Below the pieces are notes generated by a model. The model searched no databases, was not told where the DNA came from, and saw nothing but the letters and a program-made list of their open reading frames with translations. Positions 1 through 9,625 of a stretch of DNA of 64,000 nucleotides are shown piece by piece (the first letter of the stretch is position 1; each line of letters starts with the position of its first letter). A program made the translations under genes and the position numbers. The stretch comes from Closterium sp. NIES-65 (taxonomy: Eukaryota; Streptophyta; Zygnematophyceae; Desmidiales; Closteriaceae): the NCBI GenBank assembly GCA_948144175.1, contig CANXME010002160.1:1683501-1747500 (forward strand), given 5' to 3'.

Positions 1-2
1 CG

Positions 3-548
3 GCATCAGTGGGTTTGGAGTACAGTGCTGTGAGGCAGAGGCTGCAGAGGGGTGCAGCTGATTTGAGCAAGGGGGAGATGCTCCTGACCTACTACACTGA
101 CGCTAGCTTCAACTCGGTGAAAGCGGATGGCACCAGCATTGGAGGCTATGTGTGCCTGTTCGGAGGTGGTGCAGTGAGCTGGCGCAGTAAGAAGCAGAAT
201 GAAGTGGGGCAGTCCTCGTGTGAGACAGAGTACATGGCCCTGCATCATGGGGCAAAGGAGGTGGTGTGGCTGAGGCGTTTGTTGGAGGAAATCGGAGTGT
301 GTTAGAGGGAGCCGACTGTGATTTTCTGTGACAATGAGTCGGCGGTGAAGCTAGCAAAGAATGCTTGTCTTCATGGGCTGACCAAACACATCAGGCCTAA
401 GTGGCACTGGGTGAGGAGGCTCCTGGACAAGGAGGTTCGGCTAGAGATTGTGAAGACCCATCAGCAGGCGGCTGACATTCTCACCAAGCGCCTGGCTGAA
501 TCTGAGCATTGGAAGGGCATGAAGCTTGCTGGGATGAGTGTGCATTGA
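3..548 (+). pseudogene. Copia element A, RNase H C-terminal part
   Basis: This is the end of a Ty1/copia polyprotein. RNase H degrades the RNA strand of the RNA/DNA hybrid during reverse transcription. The frame reads YYTDASFNS (first catalytic Asp), GGYVCLFGGGAVSWRSKKQ, SSCETEYMAL (catalytic Glu), then FCDNESAVKLAKN (Asp) and the typical C-terminal HQQAADILTKRL, ending in TGA at 546-548. A TAG at 303-305 interrupts the frame, and the same frame continues directly after it, so the copy is a pseudogene unless the stop is read through. The upstream part lies outside the window. The sequence differs from the other copia families here and is a separate family. Confidence 0.85.
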
Positions 549-605
549 GGGTGCATGCTTGAGCTATGGCATGTGGGATGATGGTTGGCAGCCAGAGGGG
601 GAGCT

Positions 606-1484
606 TGTTATGTGATGCTATCATTTGCATTCACGTCTGTCTGCCTCTCATCATGTGTTCGTGCGTTGCATGTGTGAAATGAGCGTGCGCAAGAATTTGT
701 GTTTTTCTGTGGTTTGGATTTTCTGAGTGTGTGTGAATGTTATTTGGCTTGAGCAGATATCTGAAGTGACTCCACTGCTCAAGAGCTTTGCGACAAACCA
801 ATAATCACTTCAATCGGAGCACGAACAAGAAAGTTACGAACGTTGGAGTTCGTATGCTTTTGATATTTGGTTGTGGTGACCATGGAGAGTTGTGGGGTTG
901 AGTCAATATGGGGTACAGACTTTTGGGGGTTTGGAAACTCGTCACTACTACTGTAGTTTCTGCCAATTGGTTGGGAGAAACCAAACCAGGTTGGCAAGTG
1001 TGGCCAAGTTGGGTTGAGGTGGATTGTGGAGGTTGGGATAGTGACAAAGGTCAAAGTTGGGTTGCCTATGGGGAAGGGAATTGTGTGGCATGGAGTTTTC
1101 TTTGGTTGGGGACTCCTTGGGACCTTCCCTCTCGTCCTCCTCTTTCCTCCTACCTGGTTTAGTGCTACTCTTACTCTCTTGTGTGCAACTCTTGTGAACT
1201 TGTGAAACTATTGTGAGTGAATATAATTTCTATGTGGCAGCATACCCCCTGGTGCGCCGAGAAACATAACTCAAGATTTACTCCATCTTTTGATACGATT
1301 CAAATCGGGAATGATAGCCACAAACAAGGGCTATATTATACTCGAGTTTGAGACGATTCTAACTATGAACGTTTCGTCGACATCGTTTCTTGTGAAGTCG
1401 CGGTTTCTGTCTTGAATTTCAAGCCAACGATTTTGAGAAATTTAGGCTCCTAATCTTCACAGACTCGATCCTTAGTCTCTAACA
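606..1484 (+). repeat. Probable 3' LTR of element A
   Basis: A purine-rich tract (CCAGAGGGGGAGCT, 591-605) follows the RNase H stop and is directly followed by TGTTATGTG. The matching inverted end TAACA occurs at 1480-1484, which would give an 879-bp LTR with TGTTA/TAACA ends. No second LTR copy is in the window, so the right boundary is inferred only from the terminal inverted pentamer. I see no gene inside it. Confidence 0.45.
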
Positions 1485-1833
1485 TGGTGCAACCCGTGCG
1501 TCGCGCCCTGCTGCCCTGCGCGTCGCGCCCTACTACAGCACACGCATTGCGCCCTGCTGCCCTGCACAGCACGCGCCACACGCATCGCGCCCTGCTGCCC
1601 AGCACAGCACGTGCTCTGCTGCCCGCACCGCCCAGGCCGAGCTTAGCCGCCCTACCCGACCCGATCCGCCCTGCCGCTCGTGCTACTGCTGCTGCTGGTA
1701 GAGGTGCTGCTAGGAGTGCTGGAGGTGATGCAGCCTAGCTTCACCGAGCGGCTCTGCTGCTCTTACTGCTACTACTACTCTTTGTGCAACTGCCTTCACT
1801 CTGTACTGCCCTAGAGGTCGCGCTCCTCCTAGC
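1485..1833. other. GC-rich stretch without a recognised gene
   Basis: C-rich, Ala/Pro/Leu-type low-complexity sequence with repeats of the kind CGCCCTGCTGCCC. An 84-codon open frame at 1484-1738 has no recognisable domain. Its composition resembles the GC-rich 5' leaders of the main copia family, so it may be the leader of element B0, but I find no LTR or primer-binding site of that family next to it. Confidence 0.4.
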
Positions 1834-2280
1834 TTGCGCGCCATGACTTCACTCTGTAGTAGCGGTGGGAGTGGTGATGGCGGTGGTGGCAGCAGTGGGA
1901 GTGGTGGCAGCATTGGGAGTGGTGGCAGCATTGGGAGTAGTAGCAGTCACAGTGGCGCTGTTTGGTGCGGAGTTTCTGGCGGTGGCCAGATGCAGGTACG
2001 GCGGCTTTCGACCCTTACATCCTAGCAGCTTCGTGAGTGGCTTTACCAACGTGGGACGTCTCTGAGTCCTAGTTGTTGCCCGTACGTCATTCGCACAGGT
2101 CGTCAAGCTGGTCAGACCTGTGGGACACCTGGTCACGCACAGTCCCGCTGCTTCACCTATTTGAGTAACGCCTGGCACGCAGAGTTTGGCGACGAGGCTG
2201 AGTCCCCCCGCTGGCTTGAGCTGCTTAGGTCGGGCGTAGATATCTTTGCTTTGGACTATGACGCCTATCCTTACTGCTAT
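1834..2280 (+). pseudogene. B0 gag C-terminal remnant
   Basis: Starts with a Gly/Ser-rich run (from the ATG at 1842), then SGGGQMQ, the motif QLREW, and a Cys/His cluster (YVIRTG..., CGTPGHAQSRCF) followed by LSNAWHAEFGDEAE. R5 has the same order. Frame changes are needed between the Gly-rich run and the Cys/His cluster. No capsid-type gag domain (the MATPSVLAFDA type of R1-R3) precedes it. The segment ends near 2280, and the protease active-site segment expected next appears deleted. Confidence 0.65.
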
Positions 2281-2288
2281 TTCTTGCG

Positions 2289-3759
2289 TTGATTTCTTTC
2301 GCGACAGCACTGCACTGCACTCATCCACTCCCTGCACCTGTTGCAGTGTCTTTGGCTGACCCCTCAGGGGGCCCAGTTCTTGCACGGTCCTCCACTGTGC
2401 TTCTGTGGCCGGCGGTTCCGTCTCGCACACTGTCAGGTCTTCACCTCCCCTCGTTCTCAACGAACTTGGTGAGCAACGTAGGCCTCCAAGATGCATGGGT
2501 TGATACCTTTACCCCTGGAGGACAGTGTGTGGCAATCTGTACGTTCTCCCAGACTGGCCGTCACCTGGCCATGTTCACCCATCGGCCAGGGTCGAGTCTT
2601 TACACACTGACTACTGAGTCCCCTCAAGTAGCTGCTACGAGTCAGGTGTCTGCGTCAGGTCAGGTAGCCTCCCCTTGTGAGTGTCGCTCCTTGTCGCACC
2701 AGACTCTTCTCTGGCACCACCGCCTGGGTCACCTCTCCTTGCCACGTCTACGTTGCATGCACCGCCGCCTCCTTGTGTCAGGTCTTCCCTGGTCTCTCCC
2801 TCCCCCCCCCCCCCCTGCCTCGCCTCCGCCGCCCTGCCTACCTTGCGTCGAGGGGCTGCAGCACGCCGCTCCTCACTCCTCCTCGTTTCCCCCCGACAGA
2901 GGCTCCTGTGCAAACCCTCCATCTGGACGTGTGGGGCCCAGCCCGCGTTCGTGGACAGGGCGGTGAGCGGTAATTTCTGCTGGTTGTCGACGACTACTCA
3001 CGTTACACCACGCTCTTCCCCTTGCGCACCAAGGTTGAGGTCCCTGCTGTCTTCATCCCTTGGATCCGAGCAGTTCGTCTCCGGTTCCGCCGCAGGTTCC
3101 GCCAGGACCTTCCTGTCTTGCGTCTGCACTCTGATAGAGGTGGTGAGTTCACCTCCGATCTCTTGCGGGCCTTCTATCAGGGGGAGGGCATTGAGCAGTC
3201 GTTCACGCTTCCAGGCTCACCGCAGCAAAATGGGGTAGCTGAGCGCCGCATTGGCTTAGTCATGGAGGTCGCTCGTACCTCCTTGATCCATGCGGCGACT
3301 CCCAATTTTCTGTGGCCGTTTGCGGTCCGATATGCCGCGCGCCAGCTCAACCTCTGGCCCCGTGTCTCCTTGCCGGAGACCTCGCCCACACTACGTTGGA
3401 CGGGGGAGGTTGGCGATGCGTCGCATTTCCGTGTCAGGGGTGCTCATGCCCTTGTCCGCGATACGTCCGCGGACAAGCTCTCCTCCCGCACCATTCCTTG
3501 TGTCTTCCTTGGCTTTGTCCCTGATGCGCCTGGCTGGCAGTTTTACCACCCCACCTTGCGCCGTGTCTTCCCCTCTCAGGACGTCACCTTTAATGAGTCG
3601 GTTCCTTTCTACCGTCTCTTCCCCTACCGCACTGCCCCTCTCCCTCCCCTACCGCTTTTCCTCGCTCCAGGTCCCCCTCCGATAGACCCCCTCCCCCTCA
3701 GGGTCCTGCTCCTTCATATATGTCTGAGGGAGACCCGTCCCCCTTGGATGAGCCTGTAG
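2289..3759 (+). pseudogene. B0 protease remnant and integrase
   Basis: Reads VAVSLADPSGGPVLA, FSTNLVSNVGLQDA and the pre-integrase zinc region (LLWHHRLGH, CLPCVEG), then the integrase core with all three acidic positions: LDVWGP, HSDRGGEF and SPQQNGVAERR. Integrase inserts the cDNA into the host genome. Defects: the protease DSG is missing near 2300, the frame shifts near 2850-2880 in a C-rich tract, and TAA at 2971-2973 replaces the Tyr of RYFLLV. The C-terminal part runs to PFYRLFPYRTAPLPP before a frame change into the linker. Confidence 0.8.
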
Positions 3760-4188
3760 AGGTCACTAGCGACTCAGGTGTTGCTGCGGGAGGTGCTGCT
3801 GGGGGTGCAGCGTCTGGGGGTGCTGAGCCTGCGGCTGCGGAGCCTGGGGGTGCTGAACTTGTCCGTGAGGTGCTGGGGGGTGCGGCGCCTGGGGGTGCTG
3901 AGCCAGAGGGTGCCGGGTCGGGGGGTGCTGAGTCTTCTGGCGTTCCTCAGGGTCTCGTTTCATGAAGCGGGTCTCTCTCACCCCAGCGGGCACGAGAGTG
4001 GCTTGTGTCGCGTACCCGCATGAGGAGTCTTGCTGCTGGGGCTACTTCGTGGAGGTGCTGGGAGTGCTCATGTCTCTGGTCCTAGAGGTGCTCGTATTGG
4101 AGGTACTGTAGCTGCCGGGGCTGGTGCTGCTCCTGGAGCTGGAGGTGTCGGCTCTGGGGGTGCTGCTGCTGGAGGTACTGGGGTTGGA
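3720..4188 (+). pseudogene. B0 integrase-RT linker, Gly/Ala repeats
   Basis: Low-complexity linker between integrase and RT. It consists of 15-bp-type repeats (GGGGGTGCTGAGCCT) encoding GGAEP units. At about 3978-4010 an alternative frame reads LSPQRAREWLVSRTR, the decayed form of the L(S/T)PQxLREW motif found in the same place in R1-R5. R1 is inserted at the end of this repeat tract. Confidence 0.65.
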
Positions 4189-4318
4189 TGTGAAAGAACT
4201 CTAGAAATGTGTTGACTAGAGGAAAGGTTGGGTACAAGAACAAACCCTAGAAATGTGTTGTACCCCATATGTGCTACCCCACTATAGCCTACACAGGCTA
4301 AGCCATATAAGTCTGACA
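4189..4318 (-). repeat. R1 3' LTR
   Basis: 130 bp, TGTG...GACA as read on the plus strand. It matches the LTR at 18519-18645 except near its outer end, where the 14-mer CTAGAAATGTGTTG, which also occurs further inside the LTR, replaces the sequence present in the 5' copy. The purine tract TATGGGGGTG (minus strand, just beyond 4318) precedes it in sense orientation. The following 4319-4515 is 3' untranslated sequence conserved in R2-R5. Confidence 0.9.
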
Positions 4319-4515
4319 CACCCCCATAGGCAAAGTGGGGGAGAACAAGGGGTCACAAGACCAGTCAAGCAAAGCAAAGCAAGCTCAGGGTGGATCACAA
4401 CGTCACCACACATTCCGAGCACAAGTTCAAGGCCACAAGGCCAGTTCACATGCAAGATCATATATAAAGGTAAACAAGCAAGTGCAGGAATAGATAGATC
4501 ACAGTACAAGCAAGG

Positions 4516-6691
4516 TCAAGAAGTGAGCAAGTGAGGCCAAGTAGGCACAAGACCTAGCATCGTACAGCAGCGCTGATGATCACAAGGCGGAAGTGCCTTG
4601 ATGAAGATATCAGTAGTGTTGGCCTGAGAGGCCACGTTAGCAAGGCACAGCAGACCACGCTGCTACAGCTCACGAGCAAGGAAGTAGCGAAGAGCAATGT
4701 GCTTCATTCTGTGCTCCAGTCTGTGCTCCCGACACAAGGCCAGCATGGCCTTGTTGTCTACATCAAAATTGGAGGAGAACGAGGCGGCTCTCCTAGGTCA
4801 GTCAGCAAGTAGGTGAGCCAGCGTAGCTCCTGTGCAGCCATGGCCCATGCGTAGATCTCAGCCTCACAGCTAGAGCCGAGAACAGAAGACGAGCAGGTAG
4901 ACCGCCATGAAACAGAGCCGGAAACAAGGCTGAAGGTGTAACCCTGTGACGACCGCTGTCTAGCCTGGTTGCCAGCCCAAGAAGCGTCTGCGTGACCTGT
5001 GAGGACCACTGAACGCCGCCCTCCAAGCACTAGCCCCATGCCCGACGTACTGCACAAGTAGCGCAACACCCTCTTTGCTGCAGCCATGTGCTCTGGTCGG
5101 TGTCTCCCAGGAGCAACATAGCGTGCCAAGATGCTAAGAGGGTATGCAAGGTCAGGTCGAGTGCAGGTCATCAGGTACATGAGGCAGCCAATAAGCTCTG
5201 GGTATGGGCCACTCGGCTCTACGCACTCATCCGAAGGCAGAGCTGAGAGCGAGTGGCGAGTAGATAGAGGAGTGGCCTGAGGCGAGGAGTACGTAAAGTC
5301 GAAGCGCTGAAGGACCTGCTGCACCATGTGTGACTGAGTCAGGGTAATGGTGCGCTGTGCTCTGTCCCGGGTGATATGCAAGCCAAGGTAGCTGCGCAGT
5401 TCACCCAGGTCTGTGCACGTGTGTCTCTTCTGCAGCTTGGACTTAACGTGGGCGTGTCCAGCAGTGGCAAAGACCAAGTCGTCGACGTACACGAGGATGT
5501 AGAACGGCGGCAAAGAGGTGTCGGTGCGCAGAAACAGCGACAGGTCGGCAGTAGAAGTCGCAAACCCAAGAGCCGCAAGTGTAGTCCTCAGTGTGTCGGG
5601 CCACTCACGTGGCGCCTGGCGGAGACCGTAGACTGGCCACCAGAGGCTCCACTGGGTACCAGGAGGAAACGACCCAGTGAAGCCAGGTGGGCGGCGCAGC
5701 CAGATCTCCTCGTGCAGGCTGCCCTACAGGAAAGCTGTGCTGAAGTCAAGAGAGTGAAGCTCGTAGTCACGGTGAGCGGCTATGTGCAGCAGCACTCGAA
5801 GAGTGGTCATCTTCGGGGTGGGAGAGAAGGTCTGAAAGTAGTCAACTCCCTGCCGCTGACTGAAGCCTCGAGCCACGTAACGCGCCTTGAAGACAGGCGG
5901 AGAATCCGGCGGCTGCTTCAACCTAAAAATCCACATGCCACTGACAATGTTCGCCCCACGTGGCGGAACCTTGTCGACGTAGGTGCCTGTGGACTTCCAG
6001 GAAGCCATCTCTGCGTCCATGGCTGACTGCCACTGAAAGGAGTAGGGACCCTCGATCGCCTCAACGTACGATCGAGGAGTCGGGATGTCTGGTGCATCCG
6101 GGTCTCCCTCAGGGGCAATCAGCGTGAGCACGAGATGAGGCAAAGCAGCAGCAAAACACTGGAACTCCTCCTGCCTGTCCTGAAGGACGTTCGTGCTAAG
6201 AGCACACTCATCCCCGACGAACGGAGGATAGACAGACTCAGACTCAGCAACAAGACTAGCGGTGTAGTCTAGACGACAGCGAGCAGCAAAGTCGACAAGC
6301 TCAGCAACCAAGGCAGGCGCAGGAGTGGACTCAAAGGAAGGGTCAGTGACAACAGTAGCCAGGAGACGCGTGACAGTAGGAATGGCAGCACGAAGAGAGT
6401 CAGACTCCGGGTCAGGAAGAACAGGAAGAGAGGACTCTGGAGGAGACGGCAACAGGACACGCAGAGGAGCAGTGGAAGGACGTAGTGCCATCTGGTGTGT
6501 GCCGGGGACCGCAAGACGACGTGGACGCGGAGCACCAATACTAGTGCGAGCAGCACGAACAGGCGACGCAGGACAAAACGCAGGCTCACGACGCTCAGCA
6601 AGACCTCCAGTAGGACCAGTGTAGGGAGAAGGAGCAGGCAGGGGGGAGGCGGGCTGTAAGTGTGGCTGCGACTGGACAGGCTGTGGACACT
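4516..6691 (-). pseudogene. R1 reverse transcriptase and RNase H
   Basis: Copia RT copies the element RNA into DNA in virus-like particles. Sense order: an N-terminal segment (VTRLLATVVTDPSFES), the RT start (WKSTGTYVDKVPPRGANIVSGMWIFR), VARGFSQRQGVDYFQTFSPTPK, the YVDD active site near 5490, then RNase H (GHADASWAG, SSCEAEIYA) and a C-terminus ending at 4516. Defects: TAG at 5724-5726 where sibling copies read CAG (LDFSTAFLQGS), and frameshifts between 5510 and 5720 and near 4760. Length and order match R5. Confidence 0.88.
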
Positions 6692-7560
6692 CTAAGGGAG
6701 GAGCAGGACCAGTAGAAGGCGGGAGACCAAGAACCTGCTCAAGGAGAGGAATGAAGTACAGCCGCGGCCGTGCAGCGCCTCCAGAAACACCAGGGACAGC
6801 ACCAGTGCCCCCAGCGGCAGCACCAGCACCAGCAGCACCTCTCGCTCCAACCGCGCCAACTCCAGCACCCTCAGAAGCACCAGCGCCAGCAGCACCTCCA
6901 GCGCCAACACCCCCAGCAGCTCCAGCTCCAGCAGCTGCAGCAGCACCAACTCTAGCAGAACCGCCAGCTCTAGCACCACCAGCAGCTCCAGCACCAGAAG
7001 CACCTCCAGGCCCCGTAGCTCCAGTACCTCCAGTACCTCCAGCAGCACCAGCAGCACCTCCAGCAGGACCAACTCCAGCAGCCCCAGCAGCACCCCTAGT
7101 CCCAGCAGCTCTAGTACCGCCAGTACGAGCACCTCTAGGACCAGTGGCTCCAGTACCTCAAGTGCCGACCCCAGGGTCAGCAGCAACAGTAGCACCTCCA
7201 GCTCCAACAGCACGGCTCCAGCGCCGGGCAAACCACTCGCGTAGCTCTTGTGGAGAGGGTAGCTCCCGTCGAGACGAAGCAACCGAAGGGCCCCCAACCC
7301 CGGCACTACCAGAGGCCACACGAGCAGACCCAGCACCCCCAGGCTCCGCACCCCCAGGCTCAGCACCCCCATGCTCAGCACCCCCAGGCTTTGCACCCCC
7401 AGGCTCCGCACCCCCAGGCTCAGCACCCCCAGGCTCAGCACCCCCAGACTCAGCACCCCCAGGCTCAGCACCCCGAGCAGCACCAGACTCAACAGCTACC
7501 TTGACAGGCTCGACTGCGTCTACCTGGAACACACCTAACGGGGCCGGACCCTGAGGGGGG
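6692..7560 (-). pseudogene. R1 integrase-RT linker with minisatellite
   Basis: Gly/Ala/Pro-rich linker. The tract at about 7330-7480 is a 15-bp minisatellite (CAGCACCCCCAGGCT on the plus strand) that encodes GGAEP units in the pol frame. Between this tract and the Ala/Gly-rich part is the motif SPQELREWFARRW (about 7210-7260). The long Leu-rich frame (VLSLGVLSL) over the same bases is a shadow of the repeat in another frame. Confidence 0.75.
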
Positions 7561-9285
7561 AGAGGGTCTAGCGGGGGGGGACCTGGCGCAAGGAAGAGCG
7601 GCGGCGGGGGGAGGGGCGCAGTGCGGTAGGGGAAGAGACGGTAGTAAGGAACCGACTCGTCAAAGGTGACATCCTAGGAGGACAAAACACGGCGCGAGGT
7701 GGGGTGGTAGAACTGCCAACCAGGCGCGTCAGGGGGGAAGCCAAGGAAGACGAAGGGAACAGCACGGAGGGACAGCTTGTCCGCAGACAAGTCGCGGACA
7801 AACGCCCAAGATCCCCAGACATAAAACGCATATGCATCGCCAACCTTCCCCGTCCACCGCAAGGTGGGGGAGGTCTCTGGCAAGGAGACACGGGGCTGAA
7901 GGTTGATCTGATGCGCTGCGTACTGAACCGCAAACGGCCAAAGAAAATGGGGAGCAGCCGCATGGATCATGGACATACGAGCGACGTCCATGACCATGCC
8001 AATGCGGCGCTCAGCAATCCCATTTTGCTATGGAGAGGCCGGAAGCGTGAAGGTCTAGCGGATGCCCTGTGCACGACAGAAGGCTCCCAGAAGGCCAGAG
8101 GAAAACTCCCCGCCTCTGTCAGAGTGCAGACGCAGAACAGGAAAGTCCGAGCCGAAACTCTCTCTGAGCTGGAGACGAGCTGGGCGGATCCAGTCGATCA
8201 ACACCTCAGTGATGTCAACCTTTGCTGCGCAAGGGGAACATCGGGGTGTAACGCGAGTAGTCTTCAACCACCAATAGGAAGTAACGCTTGTGACCCTGGC
8301 CACGGACGCGGGCGGGGCCCCACACGTCCATGTGCAGAGTCTGCAGCGGATCCTCTGTCGGAGGAAACTCGGAGGAGTGAGGGGCGGCGCGCTGCCGCCC
8401 CTCGACGCAGGGAACGCAGGTAGGGGCAGGCCCCGGAGGGAGGGGAGGGAGTGACCGGGGGAGACCAGAGACAAGGTAACGAGAGGCCATGCCTCGAAGA
8501 CGAGGCAGGGAGAGGTGAACAAGGCGCTGGTTCCAGAGGAGAGTCCGGTGGGACAGGAGACGACACGAGCAGGGAGCAGACTCAGGACCAGACCTGGACG
8601 CTGCAGCAAACACCTGACCTGACGCAGCTACCTGGCCAGACTCAGTAACCGGAGGAGACTCAGTAGTCAGTGTGTACAGGCTCGACCCCGGCCGACTTGT
8701 AAACGTGGCCAGGTGTCGGCCTGTCCGAGCGTCCGTGCAGTGGGTCACCCGCAGACTCGCAGGAGTGAACTGGTGAACCCCCGCATCCTATAGGTCAGCA
8801 CCACTCACCAAGTTTGTAGAGAACGAGGGGAGGTAAAGACCAGACAGGGTGCCAGAGGGGGCCGCCGGACACGGGCGGACAGTGAAGAAGTGAGCAAGGA
8901 CAGGACCCCCAGAGGGGTCTGCCAGGGAGACTGCAACTGGTCGACCAAGTGTCGGCCCGTCCGAGCACACGTATAGTGGGTCACCCGCTGACTCGCAGGA
9001 GTGAACTGGTCAACCCCCCCATCCTGTAGATCAGCACCACTCACCAAGTTCGTAGAGAACGATGGAAGGTAAAGACCTGACAGGGGGCCGCCGGACACGG
9101 TAAGACAGTGGAGAAGTGGGCAAGGACAGGACCCCCAGAGGGGTCCGCCAGGGAGATGGCAACTGGCCGACTAAGCGGCATAAGCGTGGTGCGGTCTCGA
9201 AAAAAGGAGCGGGAAGCACCCGAGTCAAGGGTGAAGGTGCGTAAGGCCTGAGCCGACGTGGTACCTGAGAGAGCAGACGCACCAG
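7561..9285 (-). pseudogene. R1 protease remnant and integrase
   Basis: Sense direction: part of the protease-to-integrase spacer (VSLADPSGGPVLAHF), pre-integrase region (LLWNQRLVHLSLPRLRG, CVPCVEGRQR), integrase D (MDVWGP), D (HSDRGGEF) and E, then FLWPFAVQYAAHQINLQPRVSLPETSPTLRW in short frames. The protease and integrase frame is broken several times (for example near 8050 and 8290), and the segment 8714-9185 is a tandem duplication. R2 is inserted at 9285/9286, separating this from the gag half. Confidence 0.8.
8714..9185 (-). repeat. 236-bp imperfect tandem duplication in R1
   Basis: The sequence starting TGTCGGCC at 8714 recurs at 8950, and the two 236-bp units can be followed in parallel (GTGGGTCACCCGC..., CTCACCAAGTT..., GGACAGGACCCCCAGAGGGG). 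They correspond to the spacer between protease and integrase (VSLADPSGGP to SGADLQD). R2-R5 have a single copy, so the duplication arose in R1. Confidence 0.8.
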
Positions 9286-9413
9286 TGAGAAGAAACGAGA
9301 ATGATTGAACTATGAAAGAATTGGGTACAAGTACTAACCCTAATTGGGTTGTACCCCTTATGGGCTACCCCACTATAGCCTACACAATATGCATGAGCTA
9401 TAATGTTCTGACA
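9286..9413 (-). repeat. R2 3' LTR
   Basis: 128 bp, reading TGAGAAGAAACGAG...TTCTGACA on the plus strand. It carries the conserved core CTACCCCACTATAGCCTACAC. It is flanked outside by ACCAG and inside by the conserved CCCCCATAGGCAAAGTGGGG segment and the 3' untranslated region up to 9625, which holds a short TA microsatellite near 9595-9607. Confidence 0.93.
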
Positions 9414-9625
9414 CACCCCCATAGGCAAAGTGGGGGAGACCAAGGGGTCACAAGACCAGTCAAGCAAACCAAAGCAAAGCAAGCTCAGGGTGGATCACAA
9501 AGTCACCACACATTCCGAGCACAAGTTCAAGTCCACAAGGCCAGTTCACATGCAGGAGTACATATATATAAAGAAGGCTAGACAAGCAAGAGTAGATATA
9601 TATATATGTAACAGTACAAGCAAGG

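Larger units (their letters stand above)
1834..4188 (+). mobile_element. Copia element B0, first piece (gag end, IN, linker)
   Basis: Oldest member of the main copia family in the window. Its order is gag C-terminal region, protease/integrase, then a Gly/Ala linker, which stops at 4188 where R1 is inserted and resumes at 18646. The gag part matches the R4/R5 subfamily (VIRTG, CGTPGH, SRCF, FGDEAE, DIFALDYDA). It is split by R1, G1 and R4, so it predates all three. No LTR of this copy could be identified. Confidence 0.8.

Noticed and set aside
7320..7480. Regular short repeats resembling a CRISPR array
   Set aside because: Units are about 15 bp with no unique spacers and encode GGAEP repeats in the pol linker.
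6692..7492. Leu/Val-rich protein like a membrane or LRR protein
   Set aside because: VLSLGVLSL repeats come from reading the 15-bp linker minisatellite in the wrong frame.
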